NCBI GenBank assembly: GCA_032871835.1
Contig: CM065296.1
Span: forward strand, 2,304,001-2,368,000
Length of the DNA stretch: 64,000 nucleotides
Direction: 5' to 3'
Source: Dipteronia dyeriana
Lineage: Eukaryota; Streptophyta; Magnoliopsida; Sapindales; Sapindaceae
Under the pieces are notes generated by a model that was given only the letters and a program-made list of their open reading frames with translations, had not been told where the DNA came from and ran no database searches. Positions 34,423 to 46,781 of this stretch are shown here, one piece after another. Numbering within the stretch: the stretch's first letter is position 1; every line of letters starts with the position of its first letter. Position numbers and translations under genes: made by a program.

Positions 34423-35390
34423 AGCTACATGCACGGAGGAAAACCCGAACAAAAGGATGTCGAGTCGAAGGTACAGAACCAAAAGGGAAAACAAAAAGGA
34501 AATGGCAAAAAAAGAAGCAATGATGGAGGAAACATGCGTAATGCTAACCAAATCACAGAGAAATTCTAAGTAAAATACGTAAACTACACCCTTCTATGAA
34601 AAAACAGAAAGAAATCCTGGCCATACTGGAAGAAAAGAATCTGGTAAAAGAGCCACGCCAACAGTCTCAGTTTGCCAGACGGGATACAACAAAATACTGC
34701 AGATTCCATAAGAAAACCGGACATGAGACTTCCAAATGTTACCAACTTAGAGACTACATAGAGACCCTTATCCGGGAAGGACACTTGCATGACATAATCT
34801 TGAAAAGAGATGAGAGGTCAGAAACAAAAAAAGAGACTAGGGTCGATTATAGCTCCGATCGAAACCAAAGGGACAACCCCGAGGCCAATGAGGTAATACA
34901 AACAATCTTTAGGGGACCATTGATTGGAAGAAGTAACCTAGAACGAACACAGGAAAATCAGAGAATCGATGGAGGCAAGACAGAACTTTGATGTCAAATC
35001 TGTCGAACCAGACCTAAAAAGGATAAATGAAGGATGAGACAAGATAATATTCACAGAAGCCGAATCACATGGGGTAGATGCCTGACCAAATGACACCCTA
35101 GTCATAAGTGTCCGAATTGGACATAGGGAAGTCAGGAGAATTTAAATAGACAATGGTAGTTCGGCTGATATTCTTAATGTAACTGTCTACGATCAACTCA
35201 AATTGGATAGAAAGGATTTATAGCCTTTTCATACCCCACTCAAAGGGTTTGGGGGAGTTGATGTCAGATCTCTCGGGACGACAAAGTTGCCCGTAAAAAT
35301 TGGAGTAGCACCTTGCCAGAGAACAGTATTACTCGATTTAGTAGTGGTAGACTAATAATTGGCCTTATAATGCATTGTTAGGTCGACCAT
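34423..35390 (+). pseudogene. Gypsy G nucleocapsid and protease, broken
   Basis: The nucleocapsid zinc motif is CRFHKKTGHETSKC (34,700 region), the form usual in Tat-lineage elements. After a stop near 34,990 the protease region reads 'DTLVISVRIGH', a stop, then 'IDNGSSADIL' around 35,145-35,178, with the Asp-Asn-Gly active-site triad. Further stops follow near 35,221 and 35,355. Confidence 0.82.
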
Positions 35391-36603
35391 TCTTGAATAA
35401 AACTAAGACCGTAACAACTACTTACACCTTAATGATCAAATTCCAGACCGAACAGAGGGTCGGAGTAGTCAAGGGGTCCCAGAAGATGGCCCAAAGAGCT
35501 AATATGTCTGTTTACAAAGATACAGACAATGGTGGACAATTGTACACTATAACACAGCCAGATCAGAACAAAGAGTCATTATCATTCAAATTTGACCCAA
35601 GGGAAAAACCGAAGGAGTCCAAAAATGAACCGGTCGAAGAAATAATCTTGAAAAAAGAAGAACCAAATAAGAAGATCAAGATCAAGGCCAATTTAGAAGG
35701 AACAGTTAAACAAAACCTCACTAATCTGCTCAAAGAGTTCAAAGATGTGTTCGCATGGAGTCATGAAGACATGGTCGGGATAGATGCCCCAATAACATCT
35801 CACCATCTCGCTGTAGACCCGAATGTAAAACCAATAATATAAAAGAGAAGGTCATTCAATCTCGAAAGAAGTGGGGCAATCAAGCAGGAAGTGAAGAAAT
35901 TACTCGATGTACGGTCAATTAGAGAGATCAGCTACCCTCAATGGGTAGCTAATGTGATCCTCGTCCAAAAGAAAAATGGTCAGTGGAGAATGTTCGTAGA
36001 TTTTACAGATTTAAATAAAGCATGCCCAAAAGACAGTTTTCCACTGCCAAGGATAGACCAACTGGTTGATGCTACATTGGGCTACAAGTTACTCAGTTTC
36101 ATGGACGTCTACTTAGAATATAACCAAATCTGGATGAATAAAGCTGACGAAAAAAAAACTGCGTTCACAAACGATCATAGCTTATACTGTTACACAGTAA
36201 TGCCTTTCGGGTTAAAAATGCAGGGGCAACATACCAAAGACTGGTTAACAAAATCTTCGCACACCAAATAGGAAGAAACATGGAAGTTTACATAGATGAC
36301 ATGTTGACCAAGAGCATCTCGGCAGATAGACATACCTCAGACCTACGAGAGACATTAGACGTTTTGAGGAGATATCAAATGAAGCTGAACCAGAATAAAT
36401 TCCTATGTAGAGTTCCTTCAAGAAGGTTCCTAGGTTTCCAAGTTCACCAAAGGGGAATCGAAGTAAACCCTGAAAAGATCCAAGCCCTACAAAAAATGAC
36501 CTCACCAAGGACCCTAAAAGAAGTGCAGCGCTTAACAGGATGCTTAGCTTCCTTGGGTAAATTTATTTCAAAGGCCACAGACAAATGTGCTCATTTTTTT
36601 TAA
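35375..36603 (+). pseudogene. Gypsy G reverse transcriptase, broken
   Basis: 'LLGRPFLNKTK' leads into a linker and then RT: 'NVILVQKKNGQWRMFVDF', 'DLNKACPKDSFPLPRIDQLV', 'YCYTVMPFGLK', a frameshift at about 36,220, then 'MEVYIDDMLTKS' with the YIDD catalytic box (36,286-36,297), 'FLGFQVHQRGIEVNPEKI' and 'LKEVQRLTGCLASLGKFI'. A TAA at about 35,840 splits the linker from RT. Confidence 0.9.
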
Positions 36604-37500
36604 AGTAATTAAAAATGAAAGAGAACTCGAATAGAACGAAGAATGCGAGCAAGTGTTCTTAAAAATTAATGAATACCTAGGGCATCTCCCATCCTTTCGA
36701 AACCAAAAATGGGAGAGATACTCCACTTGTACTTATCAATTACAGAATTAGCAGCAAGTTTAGTTCTAGTCAGAACAGAGGATGAAGTACAAAGGCCAGT
36801 ACCAACAAGGCACTCATTCCAGCTGAAACCAGGTATTTACAGGCAGAAAAAATGGCCATAGCATTGGTTTCAGCAGCAAGGAAACTAAGGCCATACGTTC
36901 AGGCTCATACAATCCAGGTCCTCACTGATTGCCCAATTAAGCAAATTTTACAAAAGCCAGAAATTTCAGGAAGACTAACCAAATGGGCAATCGAGCTAAG
37001 TGAATTCGATATCCAGTATGTCCCCAAGACATCTCTCAAAGGCCAATAAGTGACAGATTTTATAGCAGAGTTCACAGAACCAAACCCGGAAGCAAAAAAG
37101 ATGTTGGGCAATAGTTTCTCGTGGAAATTATATGTTGATGGCTCTTCTAACACTCACGGCAGCCGGGCAGGGATCGTAATATGCATCCTGGAAGGAGATG
37201 ATATCGAGTGCACCATGAGATTCGACTTCAAAGAAACAAATAATCAAGCCGAGTATGAGGCACTACTAGCTGGACTCAGAGTCTGCATATCCATTAGAGC
37301 AGATGAGGTCGAGATATTAAGTGACTCACAGGTAGCCATCAACTAAGTCCTAGACGAATACCAAGCTAGAGATGAAGACAAGATAGCTTATTATGACATC
37401 GCAAAACAGCTCCTTCAGAAATTCAAAGAATATAAGATTGCCTAGATTCCTAGGGAGAAGAATGAAAAGGAAGATGCCATGTCCAAGCTAGCATCAGTAA
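36604..37500 (+). pseudogene. Gypsy G dual RNase H, broken
   Basis: The first RNase H is degraded: frameshifts from 36,600 to 36,850, then 'RKLRPYVQAHTIQVLTD' and 'RLTKWAIELSEFDIQYVPK'. A TAA (37,047) precedes the second, archaeal-like RNase H: 'WKLYVDGSSNTHGSRAGIVI', 'TNNQAEYEALLAGLRV', 'VEILSDSQVAIN', with D, E and D catalytic positions. A TAA follows at 37,344. Two tandem RNase H domains are a known feature of Tat elements. Confidence 0.87.
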
Positions 37501-38867
37501 CGACTATAATTAGGCCAAAAACTATTCCGGTCGCACATCTCTTCAAACCGAGCACAACTGAGCCAAAAAACTTTGAAATCTCAAAAATCCAAATATCGAC
37601 AGACGGTTGGATGACTCAGCTAAAAAGGTTTCTAGAAGAAGGCTTACTCCCCGGAAGATCCCCTACAAGCCAAGCGTATCAGGTATCGGTCAACAAGATA
37701 CACATTAATCAGAGGAGAAATGTACAGAAGGGGGGTTTTTCCGAACACTCCAAAGATGTATATCAGAGGGAGATGCATATCAGATACTACAGGAAATCCA
37801 ATGTGGAGTATGTGGAAACCACATTGGGGGAAAATGTTTAGCACACAAGGTACTTAGGCAAGGTTATTATTGGCCAACTCTATTCTCAGATGCACAACGA
37901 TGTTCAGAAAGCTGCAGTACATGCCAAAAGATAGCTAACGATATCTGATAACCCCCTGAACAACTTAGAAACCTAACGTCCCCATGGCCATTTTCCATGT
38001 GGAGTTTGGACTTAATTGGACCAATGCCAGCAGGGACAGGGGTGGAGCGAAGCATGCAATAATAGCTGTTGACTATTTCACGAAGTGGGCAGAAGCTGAA
38101 GCATTAGTGCATATCACAGAAGCAGTAGTGCATATCAAAGAAGCAAATACCATAAATTTCGTGAAGAAAAATATACTATATAGGTTTAGAGTCCCGAACA
38201 CTATCATCACTGACAACGGCACCCAGTTCGATAATCCAAAATTCAGACGGCTGTACAAAGAGTACCGAATTGCCGATTACTACACCACGCCTGCCTACCC
38301 TCAAACAAATGGGCAAGTTGAAGCAGTAAACAAGATCATCAAGCATACACTCAAATCAAAGCTAGATGCCAAGAAAGGGAGTTGGGTCGAGAAACTTCCC
38401 GAGGTATTATTGGCATATCAGACGACAACAAAAACTTCGACACGAGAGACTCTATTCACTTTAACTTTTGGAAAAGAAGCTGTCATCCCCATAGAAACAT
38501 CATATGCATCACCTAGGGTCAGGCTATATAATGAAGACCAGAATGTTAATATGCTGTTACAAAATCTAGATGAGTTAGAAGAGAAAAGGGAGAAGTCCCG
38601 AATACGAAATATGGCATATCAACAAAGGTAGCTTGCCACTACAACTCTTATGTTCGAGTCAGGAGATTCCAACTGGGAGACCTGGTACTCAGAAAGGTGT
38701 CGCTGAATACAAAAAACAAAGTTACAGGTTCCTTGGCTGACAAATGGGAAGGCCCGTACAAGATTGAAGGAGTAGCTGGCCATTGAGCATATTGGATTGC
38801 ACATCCAGATAGAAGGGTCTTACCCCGACCATACAACGCCCAATACTTGAAGATTTTCTATCCTTAA
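37501..38867 (+). pseudogene. Gypsy G integrase, broken
   Basis: The zinc-binding region lies in fragments near 37,830-37,930 (CxxC in 'SCSTCQKIA'). The core follows: 'IIAVDYFTKWAEAEAL', 'FRVPNTIITDNGTQFDNPKF', 'AYPQTNGQVEAVNKIIKHTL', then 'LAYQTTTKTSTRETLF' and 'FGKEAVIPIE'. The C-terminal part from 38,631 is out of frame. An apparent tandem duplication of 'VHITEA/VHIKEA' lies near 38,108. Confidence 0.88.
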
Positions 38868-39769
38868 AATTTTGTTTCCTTTTTAGTTAGGACAATTTTA
38901 GTCAGGTCAATTATTAGCTTTGAAATTTAAATCGTTGTTGGTTTTACAGTTAAATAAAAATCAAAACTCGGGATTTCCGAAATATAAATCATATGATAAC
39001 ATATGAAAGAGCATGACAATAAGAACATGCAAATAGAATACTCGGGACCATTAATTCCCGAATGGGCGGAGAAGCTCAGAGGAGCACGCAAGCCGAGCAA
39101 GGTCAGTTGACCTTAGCAAAAAGGTAAACCCGATACACCAGATTCTAGAAAACGGCTCGGGGTGCTATCGGGAAAAATCCCGGTGAAATGCGTAGCTATG
39201 TTAAGCGGTTAGAAAAGGTTAACGATTCGGTAAACCCTTACATAGACAAAACTGGGGAGACGTCCTTGGTAACTTGTGCGACTCGAACATATGATCATGG
39301 TGAGCCTTGATGTAATGTTTGGGTAATAACCGAGTATGAAATACGATTAAATCTACTCGCTTGTTTCAAGATGACTCGGTTAGGGTAACAAAACTAGGTT
39401 TAATAAGATACTCAGTGAAGTTACTCGGACATAATTAGTCAGTTTAATAAGATACTTGGCACAGATTGCATTAGCCAGTTTAATAAGATACTTGCATAGA
39501 TTGTATTAGCCAGTTTAATGAGATACTTAGCACAAAAAGATTACATTAGCCAGTTTATCAAGATTCGACAGAGATTGCGTTAGCCAGTTCGATAAGATAC
39601 TCGGCATTAGAAGCAACTCCAAATAATAAAACCAAGTTAGATAAGATATTCAGTACTCGGTATTCGGTACTCGGTGAAATTTCTTAAGTAATGAGTCAGA
39701 TTAAACCACTTGGTTTTCTGAAATTAAATAGTTCGACTTTCATTGATAAAAATCTTTATAAAAGAATCT
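38868..39769. other. Gypsy G spacer with about 44-bp tandem repeats
   Basis: No gene. From about 39,400 to 39,620 four or five units of about 40-50 bp share 'ttagccagtttaataagatactt', degrading rightwards. The surrounding text repeats 'ctcgg' phrases. Confidence 0.6.
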
Positions 39770-42618
39770 TTACAAAAATGACCAAGGCTGAGAAGAGGAT
39801 CTTGAACTCTTGCCAATGCTCGGGTAAGGCACCATTTCATACTCACAGAGGAGACTTTCATTTGAAGGCCAAGTCATTGTGTCGACCGAATCATCCATCC
39901 ATTCGCTGTAATCTTCTCCAGGGATCGGGCCAACATCAGGCACCAAACCTTCTACGCCGGGTCCCTGACTGGCATAAAAGGTCGAGAGAGAGTGTTCTGA
40001 TGGAACCTCTAAATGCATAGGATGAGGCTCTTTGCCTCGACTGTGGCAATAAGCTCTCCACTCTTTCATCTGAGTCTGAAGAGATTCCAGGGACCGGTCC
40101 ACGTGGTTCTTGATCGACAGCTCCTAGTTGGTTCGGGCTTTTTCAGTTGCCCAATTCTTAACCTTAAAAAATTCGCCAACTGATACTAACCCTCGCTGAA
40201 ATTCCCTAAGGAGAAGAGCGTCATAAGCAAGGGATCTCTTAAAATGATCGACCCCCTGGACTTCAAGCTCCAGCCTGGCCTCATTTGATAGAGACTCAAC
40301 CGTCAAAGCTTCGTGTTCCAAATCTTCAATCTTCTGCTCATAGGACGACTTGGACTGCTCCGCTTCCTATTCGGCTTTGAGCATCGATTCCTGGGCAGAA
40401 GATATTAAATTTTGAAGCGATATAGTCTTCTCCTCTGCCAAAGAAGCTCTTTCCTAGGCCTCCACTTGCTTGGCCAAATAGTGGTCGGAAAATATCTGGG
40501 CAGAGCCCACCTCCTTTTGATAAGCCGATTCGACTCGAGCACGACTATCCTCGCTCTCCTTCAGCTGAGTTTCAAGATGCTTTATTCGATCAGCTTGATG
40601 TTTTTGCATCTGAACCAGCTCAGCAAACTCGAGCACCATCTACAAGAAAGTTGAATTAAAAATATAGCAAGTAAGACAAAAAAAGAGTTGGGAACAAAAA
40701 CTTACATAAGATACGCCATTGAAAATATTCTGAAGACGGCTCGATAAAGAAGCTTCCTTGAAATGGCTCCAGTGATCATCCCAATGAAAGCCCGACCAGA
40801 TGACATCGCCCTCAGCATATCCTGGGGAGAAGGATAGGAAGGACTTCCCGAAGGATCAGCCCTTACATCTTCAACCTCGGAAGGGAAGGAGCCCCTATTT
40901 GGGTTATAATTTTTCACTTCTGCTGATGTTTCAACATGAACGTTCGGGGGAATCTCAGCCTCGGTATCTTTATCACTTGAGTCAACGAATGATACTACCC
41001 GAGGGACCTTATGAGGACTAGAAGGAGAACCGACAACTTTTCGTTTCTCAGCCTGAGTAAGGTGGGAGCCGAGATCAGCTGAAGGGTTTTCCTGATCATC
41101 ATCCCGGAAGGGCTCAAAAAAGCCAATACCTATATTTACTTAACCATCAGAGGTTTTATCTCCATCTCTGGCACTTAACCGCTCGGTAGGAACCTCAACC
41201 GGGGAGCACGACTCACCAGGCCCCTCACCAAGACCATCACTTTGCCTTCCCCCATCTTTATGCAATTTCTGAGTGTGGTCAGCCGGGCCGCTCGGACCAC
41301 TAGATTCCCCTATGGTCGACTGGATGACTTCCTCTGGGACGTACTAAGGGATCCCTACTTTAGCCTCTTTAGTTTCCTCATCCGACTCAAGCGGCGTAAT
41401 ACCTTCCTTGCTTTGACGAGAAGCTTCTTTTTGGCTGGCCTGAAGGATTGATTTCACCTGGCGAGCTTGGACGTCGCAGACGATGTCCGAGTCATACACT
41501 TTAAATGATAAAGAAAATCAAGTTAGAATATAAAAAATAGAATAAAAGAAAAAGGAGGGTGGGAATACCACTTACGTAGCCGGCGATAGCCTGAAATCTG
41601 GCTAAGGAAGCCAAGTTCTATCATCTTCTTCTCGTTGAAAAGATAAGACCTGCTCATTTTTTCCAAAGTGCGAACTGTAGCCCGAGCAAGTCATGTCAGT
41701 TCAGTATCAGAGAATTCAAGTTTTTTATTGTTCCATTTGTCAGGGGAACAGAAAAAGTGAGGAACTTTCAACACCATCCGATTCTCCCTGGTCGAAAGAG
41801 TAACTTGAAGTCCAAGGTTCCCTTTGGCAAAAAACCAATTGTTCTTCCAGTACTTGTTGTATGAAGGGAATCCCCATACAAAGCCCCTTTTTTTGGCATC
41901 ATCGGAGATTTCAACTCCCCGATTTGCTTTTGTCCCTTCAGGGACCCAGCAATCTGGCGAGTAAGACATGAGAAAATAAGTCCCTGTCCGACCAGATTGC
42001 CTTAGTGTGTAGAAGTGCCTGATTTCACTCGGGAAAGACGGCGACAAGTTCATCCGGTTCCATATATGCCACATGCACATCAAGATCTTGTAGCTGTTCG
42101 GGGCCAGTTGGACTGGACCGATCCCTGCTTCAGCCAAAAACCAGGCAATAAACGGTTGAAGAGGAAGAGTGATGCCACAACAAATCATGGACCCATAAAT
42201 TGCCAGCATGCTCAGGGGAGGGTTCCATGCGGCTCTATCACCTGCATGAGACAATGTAACTGAGTCATCCAAGTCGAATCTAGCATGATACTTCCCGATC
42301 TCATCTTCCCCGACCACATTCGGCTTAGCCTCATACCCATTCGGGCAATAGATAGAAAAAGAAAGACAAGATTTTCTAAACTCCACTTCAACGTCCTTCT
42401 CATCAATAATTTGTTCCCTGATCCGAACGCTGCCCGAGTTGTGCTTGTGGACTTCGCTTTTACTTTGATGTTTTCCCATCCTCGATCGAAGAGGTGAAAA
42501 TACAAACACGGTTAAATGCTCAAGGCTAACCTAGAGGGGGGGGGGGTGAATAGGTTAGACACCTTTTTCAAATCCCTTAGAAACAAACAAAAGTTTGTCC
42601 CTCTAGATTGCTTGTATC

Positions 42619-42619
<1 letters not shown>

Positions 42620-42691
<72 letters not shown>
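42620..42691. repeat. (TA)n microsatellite
   Basis: About 36 uninterrupted TA units. Confidence 0.95.
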
Positions 42692-42693
<2 letters not shown>

Positions 42694-43029
42694 ATTAAAG
42701 ACACTTAATCAATATACAAAAAAAGTAAAGTGTGATATAAACAAGTAATGGTAACACATACACAATCTAGATTATAGAAAGAAAGTCAACTTACATAAAG
42801 AGTTCTATCCATAGTGTTCAAATAACAAGTACAAATATAAAAGAGATAGGGATAGAGAAAAGTTGACACAAGATATAACGTGGTAAACCTCCGCAGAGGA
42901 AACATCCACGGGTTAACAACCATCGGCAAACAAAATCCACTAGTAGATAAGACAAGTACAATCTCTCAAGTGACCCCTTTACCTAGAAACTACCCTCCTA
43001 TCCTACTCATGATGATGTCGCCCTCTTGC

Positions 43030-43330
43030 TGAACAATCCGAGGCCTCACACCTCTTGTCAAGACTTCCTCGCTCACCTTTCCGGATCCTCACGACCCTAG
43101 GCAAGACTTCTTGCTCAACTATCCGAGTCCTCCCGACTCTAGTCAAGACTTCCTCGCTCACCCTTCCGGATCCTCACGACCCTAGGCAAGACTTCTTGCT
43201 CGACTATCCGAGTCCTCCCGACTCTAGTCAAGACTTCCTTGCTTGACAATCCAATGTCTCACACCTCTTGCCAAGACTTCTTGCTCAACAACATAGGTCT
43301 CACACCTATTGTCAAGACTTCCTTCTCATA
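43030..43330. repeat. Tandem repeat, about 51/102-bp period
   Basis: Units carry 'caagacttcctcgctcac', 'ccggatcctcacgaccctag', 'caagacttcttgctcaac' and 'ccgagtcctcccgactctag'. Two near-identical 102-bp copies (about 43,062 and 43,152 onward) are flanked by degraded half-units. The Pro/Ser-rich ORF over it is a by-product. Confidence 0.85.
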
Positions 43331-45120
43331 AGGCATCTAGGTGATCATGAATGCAAAATGCAAACAAGCACGCAACATAGAATGTTATGATCAACGCATC
43401 CTATGGAAAATACTAGACATGAGCATGAATGCACAAAACAAATATAGTCTAGTAAATCATACATGTTTACTCCATCTAGATCATGTAAGATATGTTCAAC
43501 AATAATTACAACCTAGATACATGCATAGATCTAAAACATGAATCACAAGATATGTTCAATTAATCACATAATCAAGTATAAATCTCATAAACCAAAAACA
43601 TGCTAAAATCATATGACAAAGTCATTTAGATTAAAGCTAAAGTTCTAGAGCATATTCCTATTCATAGATTCAACAAAACACATGAATAGCTCAAAAGAAC
43701 ATAATCACATGTACCATTGTGAGAATTCGGTCAAGAGAGCCTAATACATGTGAGGAACTATTTTTCACAAAATCAATCAGTCAAAGATCATCAAATAGTC
43801 CTAGAATCAAAGCTAGCACAATACAATTCCAAACATGTGAAAACATAGGCAAAATCAAAACCTAACTCAACATGTGAGATTTCAATTGAAACTCAACCTA
43901 GCTTTAAATGAGTTCAAAACTCAAATAAAAACACTCACAATACACATATATATGTTGAAGAATAAAACTCAAGGCAATTGACCAAGTTTTAAAAGAAAAC
44001 TTTGAGAGAAAATCAATACCTTAGTTGATTTTGGTGCAGTCCCGTTTTTGTGAGTTTAGACTCCAAAAACAGCAATAAAACTCACTCAAAAATTCAGAGA
44101 AAAGATGAAGGATGCATTGAAAAACACTCTCAACTTTGAATCACTCAAATCGGAGTTCAAATGAAGAATTTATGGTGTTTGGAAAGTGAGAAAATGTAGA
44201 GAGAAAATTTCTGCACTCAAGTTTTAAATTTCTTCTTAGAATGAAATGTGAGAGGGAAGAGGAATATAAATGAGAGGGAAAGAAAGAAGCCAAAAGACAA
44301 AATTGCCCCTCTTTGTTATTGCTTCCCTGAGATGGCACGTGGGCATCTTGGGGCAGCAAGGTGTTGCAGCTGAGATGGCCACGCGCCATCTCGGGCTTGC
44401 ACCAATGAATGGCCTTTGGCCATGGTGCAACACCCTTGCACTCCTCACGCGTTCTTCCACCGTTCTCCGGCCTCCGAACTCAAAATTTGAATCTGTTTAC
44501 GAATTATGAACCATAAATCTCTCACGGACATGGAAATATAAGATACTCAACCCAGAAAATAATAATTCGACTCGATATATGAATATGAAGACAATGTATG
44601 TAACATGAGTTGAAAGTGTAGTATCTTTTGAATTAGAACTTGAAATCAATAGTATGAGTAACCAAAATGACCGAAACTCAATCAAGAATGATTGAAGACT
44701 AAATTCAAGTTCAATATCCATGTTAAACAAATATATACACACACAAACAGAATTCACACTTGAATGCAAACTACATAGAGATAGTCTCCAATCATGCATT
44801 TTTCAAAACATGTTATTTCCATACCAATGCATGAGCATTCATCTTCAAGTGTGTGAATGTGTTATACAAGGTGCACAATGATGTAGGGACACATATGAAT
44901 GAATTGTATGTGTGTGCCTAAGCCTTGTAAGAGAAAGATAAGGTCTTAGTATACCTTTGTAGAACCATATTGCATCATTTCTCTTTGAAGACATTGAACT
45001 TGCTTTGACTTGTTGTTCATTCTTCTTTGAAGCTTGAATCATCATGAATCTAAACAACTAAATCATTACAAGAAAACATCATTTTGTTATGGAATTAATG
45101 CCAACACAAACTAAAACCTA
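43331..45120. other. Non-coding interior of the insertion
   Basis: No gene is supported; the short ORFs have no domain. The sequence is A-rich and looks like LTR-type non-coding DNA. Confidence 0.5.
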
Positions 45121-45863
45121 ACAAGAGGTACCCTGTGATCAGAAACGATAGATTCAGAACTAGATTCAGAACTAGATGATTCAGAACTAAAACAAACGTC
45201 AGGGTAAAGCCCGGAAACGTCAACATCTAAAAAGGAGGTTCATCAGAAGGGAATTCCCCCAATAATCTTCGAGCGTAAGAAACCAGTTGAAAATCTCTAC
45301 GATCAAGTGCTTCGAAGGCTATAGTAAAGAGACGACGACGAGAAGATGGATCCATTAAAACTAACCTTTCAGTGAAGAAAACTGTTGCAGAAACTTCAAC
45401 GGAGAATGGAGATTTTCTACGCAAAGAAATTTGGGTTGAAAAATTTCTGGTTTGAGTCTCTGAGAATAAACCAGGGCAAATCCGTTCAGTGGAGCATTTA
45501 AAGGGACAATAGCACAAAACCCTAGGATCTCAAAAGGCGGGAAAAATCAAAGACAGATTTGATGACGTATGCGGCGCACTAGGAGACGCGTACGTCGTTT
45601 CTCATAAATGGTATTGAGAAATGAAGTGGTAGAAGAAACGTGTTAAGAGAAGAACTGACCAAGGCCGTCAGGACTCCAAAACGTCGCAATCATTGCGATT
45701 TCGCATGAGGAGGTAAATTGAATTTACATGGTCACAAGTAAGACACATCATTATGACGAGACGTTAACTTTGGCATAAACGAGGCGTAAAAGACTAAAGG
45801 TTGATTAAAATACTTTCGTCTGGAAACAAATTCCTATTCGGCAAAAATATTTTAAGGGGGTAT

Positions 45864-46705
45864 TGTCATATATAAATTTTATCAAATGTACACGTCATTG
45901 ACAAGGAGGATAAAATTGCTAGGTAGATATCCGAATAGGCTTTCAGGAAATATCCTGCAAGATATCACCAAAGAATAGGAACTCGAGTAGGTATAAATAC
46001 AAGTATTGAGCAAGATTTACTCGAGAATCAGCTGACGTCACGCTCTACTCGAAAATCAGCTGACGTCACGCTCTACTCGAAAATCAGCTGACGTCACGTT
46101 CTTCTCGGGACAACTATAAAGAAATCCATCACATAACTCATGAACCAAGAATCATATTAAAACACGCAAAGATCCACATCGAAGAAGAATTCCAAAAAGA
46201 ATAGAGTACCAAACAGGGAAAAGATCCCAAATCAGGCAACAACTTTATTTCTTCAAAAAGACTACGCATTTGTAAGGAAATAAGTCCTAAATGGACTATA
46301 TCACTAGAGTCCCGTTCGATCTCTATACAAAATCTTTGAAATAGGAAAGAAGATAAAGACTACTCCAACAAAGTAACCAATTGTAATTAAATACAAAAAT
46401 CTTTTATTACGTGTACAAAAAGGATTAGGGCTCTATATACATATAAGTAGACCCATAATCTCATCAGAAGGATATATAGAAGAATACATCGAGAAAAAAG
46501 AGGGATCGAGAGTTGTAAATCTTTATTTCAATAGTGGATTTTGGCTCGGTTGTTTATTCAACCACATGTGGATGTTTCTCCGGTCATCGGAGTTTTACCA
46601 CGTAAAACTTGTGTCCAATTACATTCTCCTTCTCTTTCTCTTTGAGATCACAGCTAAAATCCAATTTTGTTGACTTTTTCACATATCGAGAAATCGACGT
46701 CAACA
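45864..46705 (+). repeat. Gypsy G 3' LTR, 842 bp
   Basis: Preceded by the polypurine tract 'aaggggg' (45,854-45,860). Three intact TGACGTCA palindromes lie at 46,033-46,040, 46,061-46,068 and 46,089-46,096, exactly 28 bp apart, followed by 'ctataaag' at about 46,114. A second TATA-like box 'ctatatacatata' lies near 46,432. Confidence 0.95.
46033..46096. promoter_or_regulatory. Triple TGACGTCA (bZIP/TGA-type) sites in LTR U3
   Basis: Three palindromic TGACGTCA sites sit in 28-bp tandem units just upstream of a TATA-like motif. TGACG-core sites are bound by plant bZIP TGA factors and underlie stress- and salicylate-responsive as-1-type elements. The 5' LTR keeps two of the three. Function here is inferred from motif and placement. 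Confidence 0.65.
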
Positions 46706-46781
46706 TGTGTATTCTGCCATTCTTGTTATGAAATATGTGTTGGGTTCATGTTTTTAATTGGTGGGCTGTTTTTTTATATAG

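Larger units (their letters stand above)
42517..45123 (-). mobile_element. Insertion in Gypsy G, possible long solo LTR
   Basis: Read on the minus strand, the segment starts 'tgttaggttttagtttgtg' (45,123) and ends 'gttagccttgagca' (42,517), so it has TG...CA ends. These phrases are typical of very long Sirevirus-type Copia LTRs. It contains no coding sequence, which fits a solo LTR. No 5-bp target duplication is visible (ttaaa against agagg), so the boundaries or mechanism are unsure. It lies between the first and second exon of the antisense gene. Confidence 0.5.
39770..45355 (-). pseudogene. Antisense multi-exon gene of Gypsy G (Tat-type aORF)
   Basis: Minus-strand gene between pol and the 3' LTR. 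Candidate exons: 45,355 to about 45,130 (MDPSSRRRLFTIAFEALDRR, a stop after DEPPF, then Ser-rich); about 42,509 to 41,576 (conserved globular part 'SMICCGITLPLQPFIAWFLA', 'APNSYKILMCMWHIWNR', 'FVWGFPSYNKYWKNNWFF'); about 41,498-40,705 (acidic, low complexity); and 40,639-39,770 (coiled-coil type, 'QMQKHQADRIKHLETQLKES'). Donor 'ctac|gtaagt' at about 41,575 and acceptor 'cttgtag|atg' at 40,640 support splicing. The globular part belongs to the plant 'putative gypsy-type transposon' family found antisense in Tat elements. Stops in the last exon (about 40,456) and first exon make it non-functional. Its role is unknown. Confidence 0.72.
32271..46705 (+). mobile_element. Tat-type Ty3/Gypsy retrotransposon G, 14,435 bp
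   Basis: Both LTRs are 842 bp (32,271-33,112 and 45,864-46,705), start TGTCATAT and end GTCAACA. The target duplication TGTGT lies at 32,266-32,270 and 46,706-46,710. Domain order is gag, protease, RT, RNase H, second (archaeal-like) RNase H, integrase. A long 3' region follows, carrying a spliced antisense gene. The dual RNase H and the antisense gene are marks of the Tat lineage. It lies 31 bp downstream of the Copia element, within the same HMG-gene intron. Several stops and frameshifts make it inactive. Confidence 0.94.
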
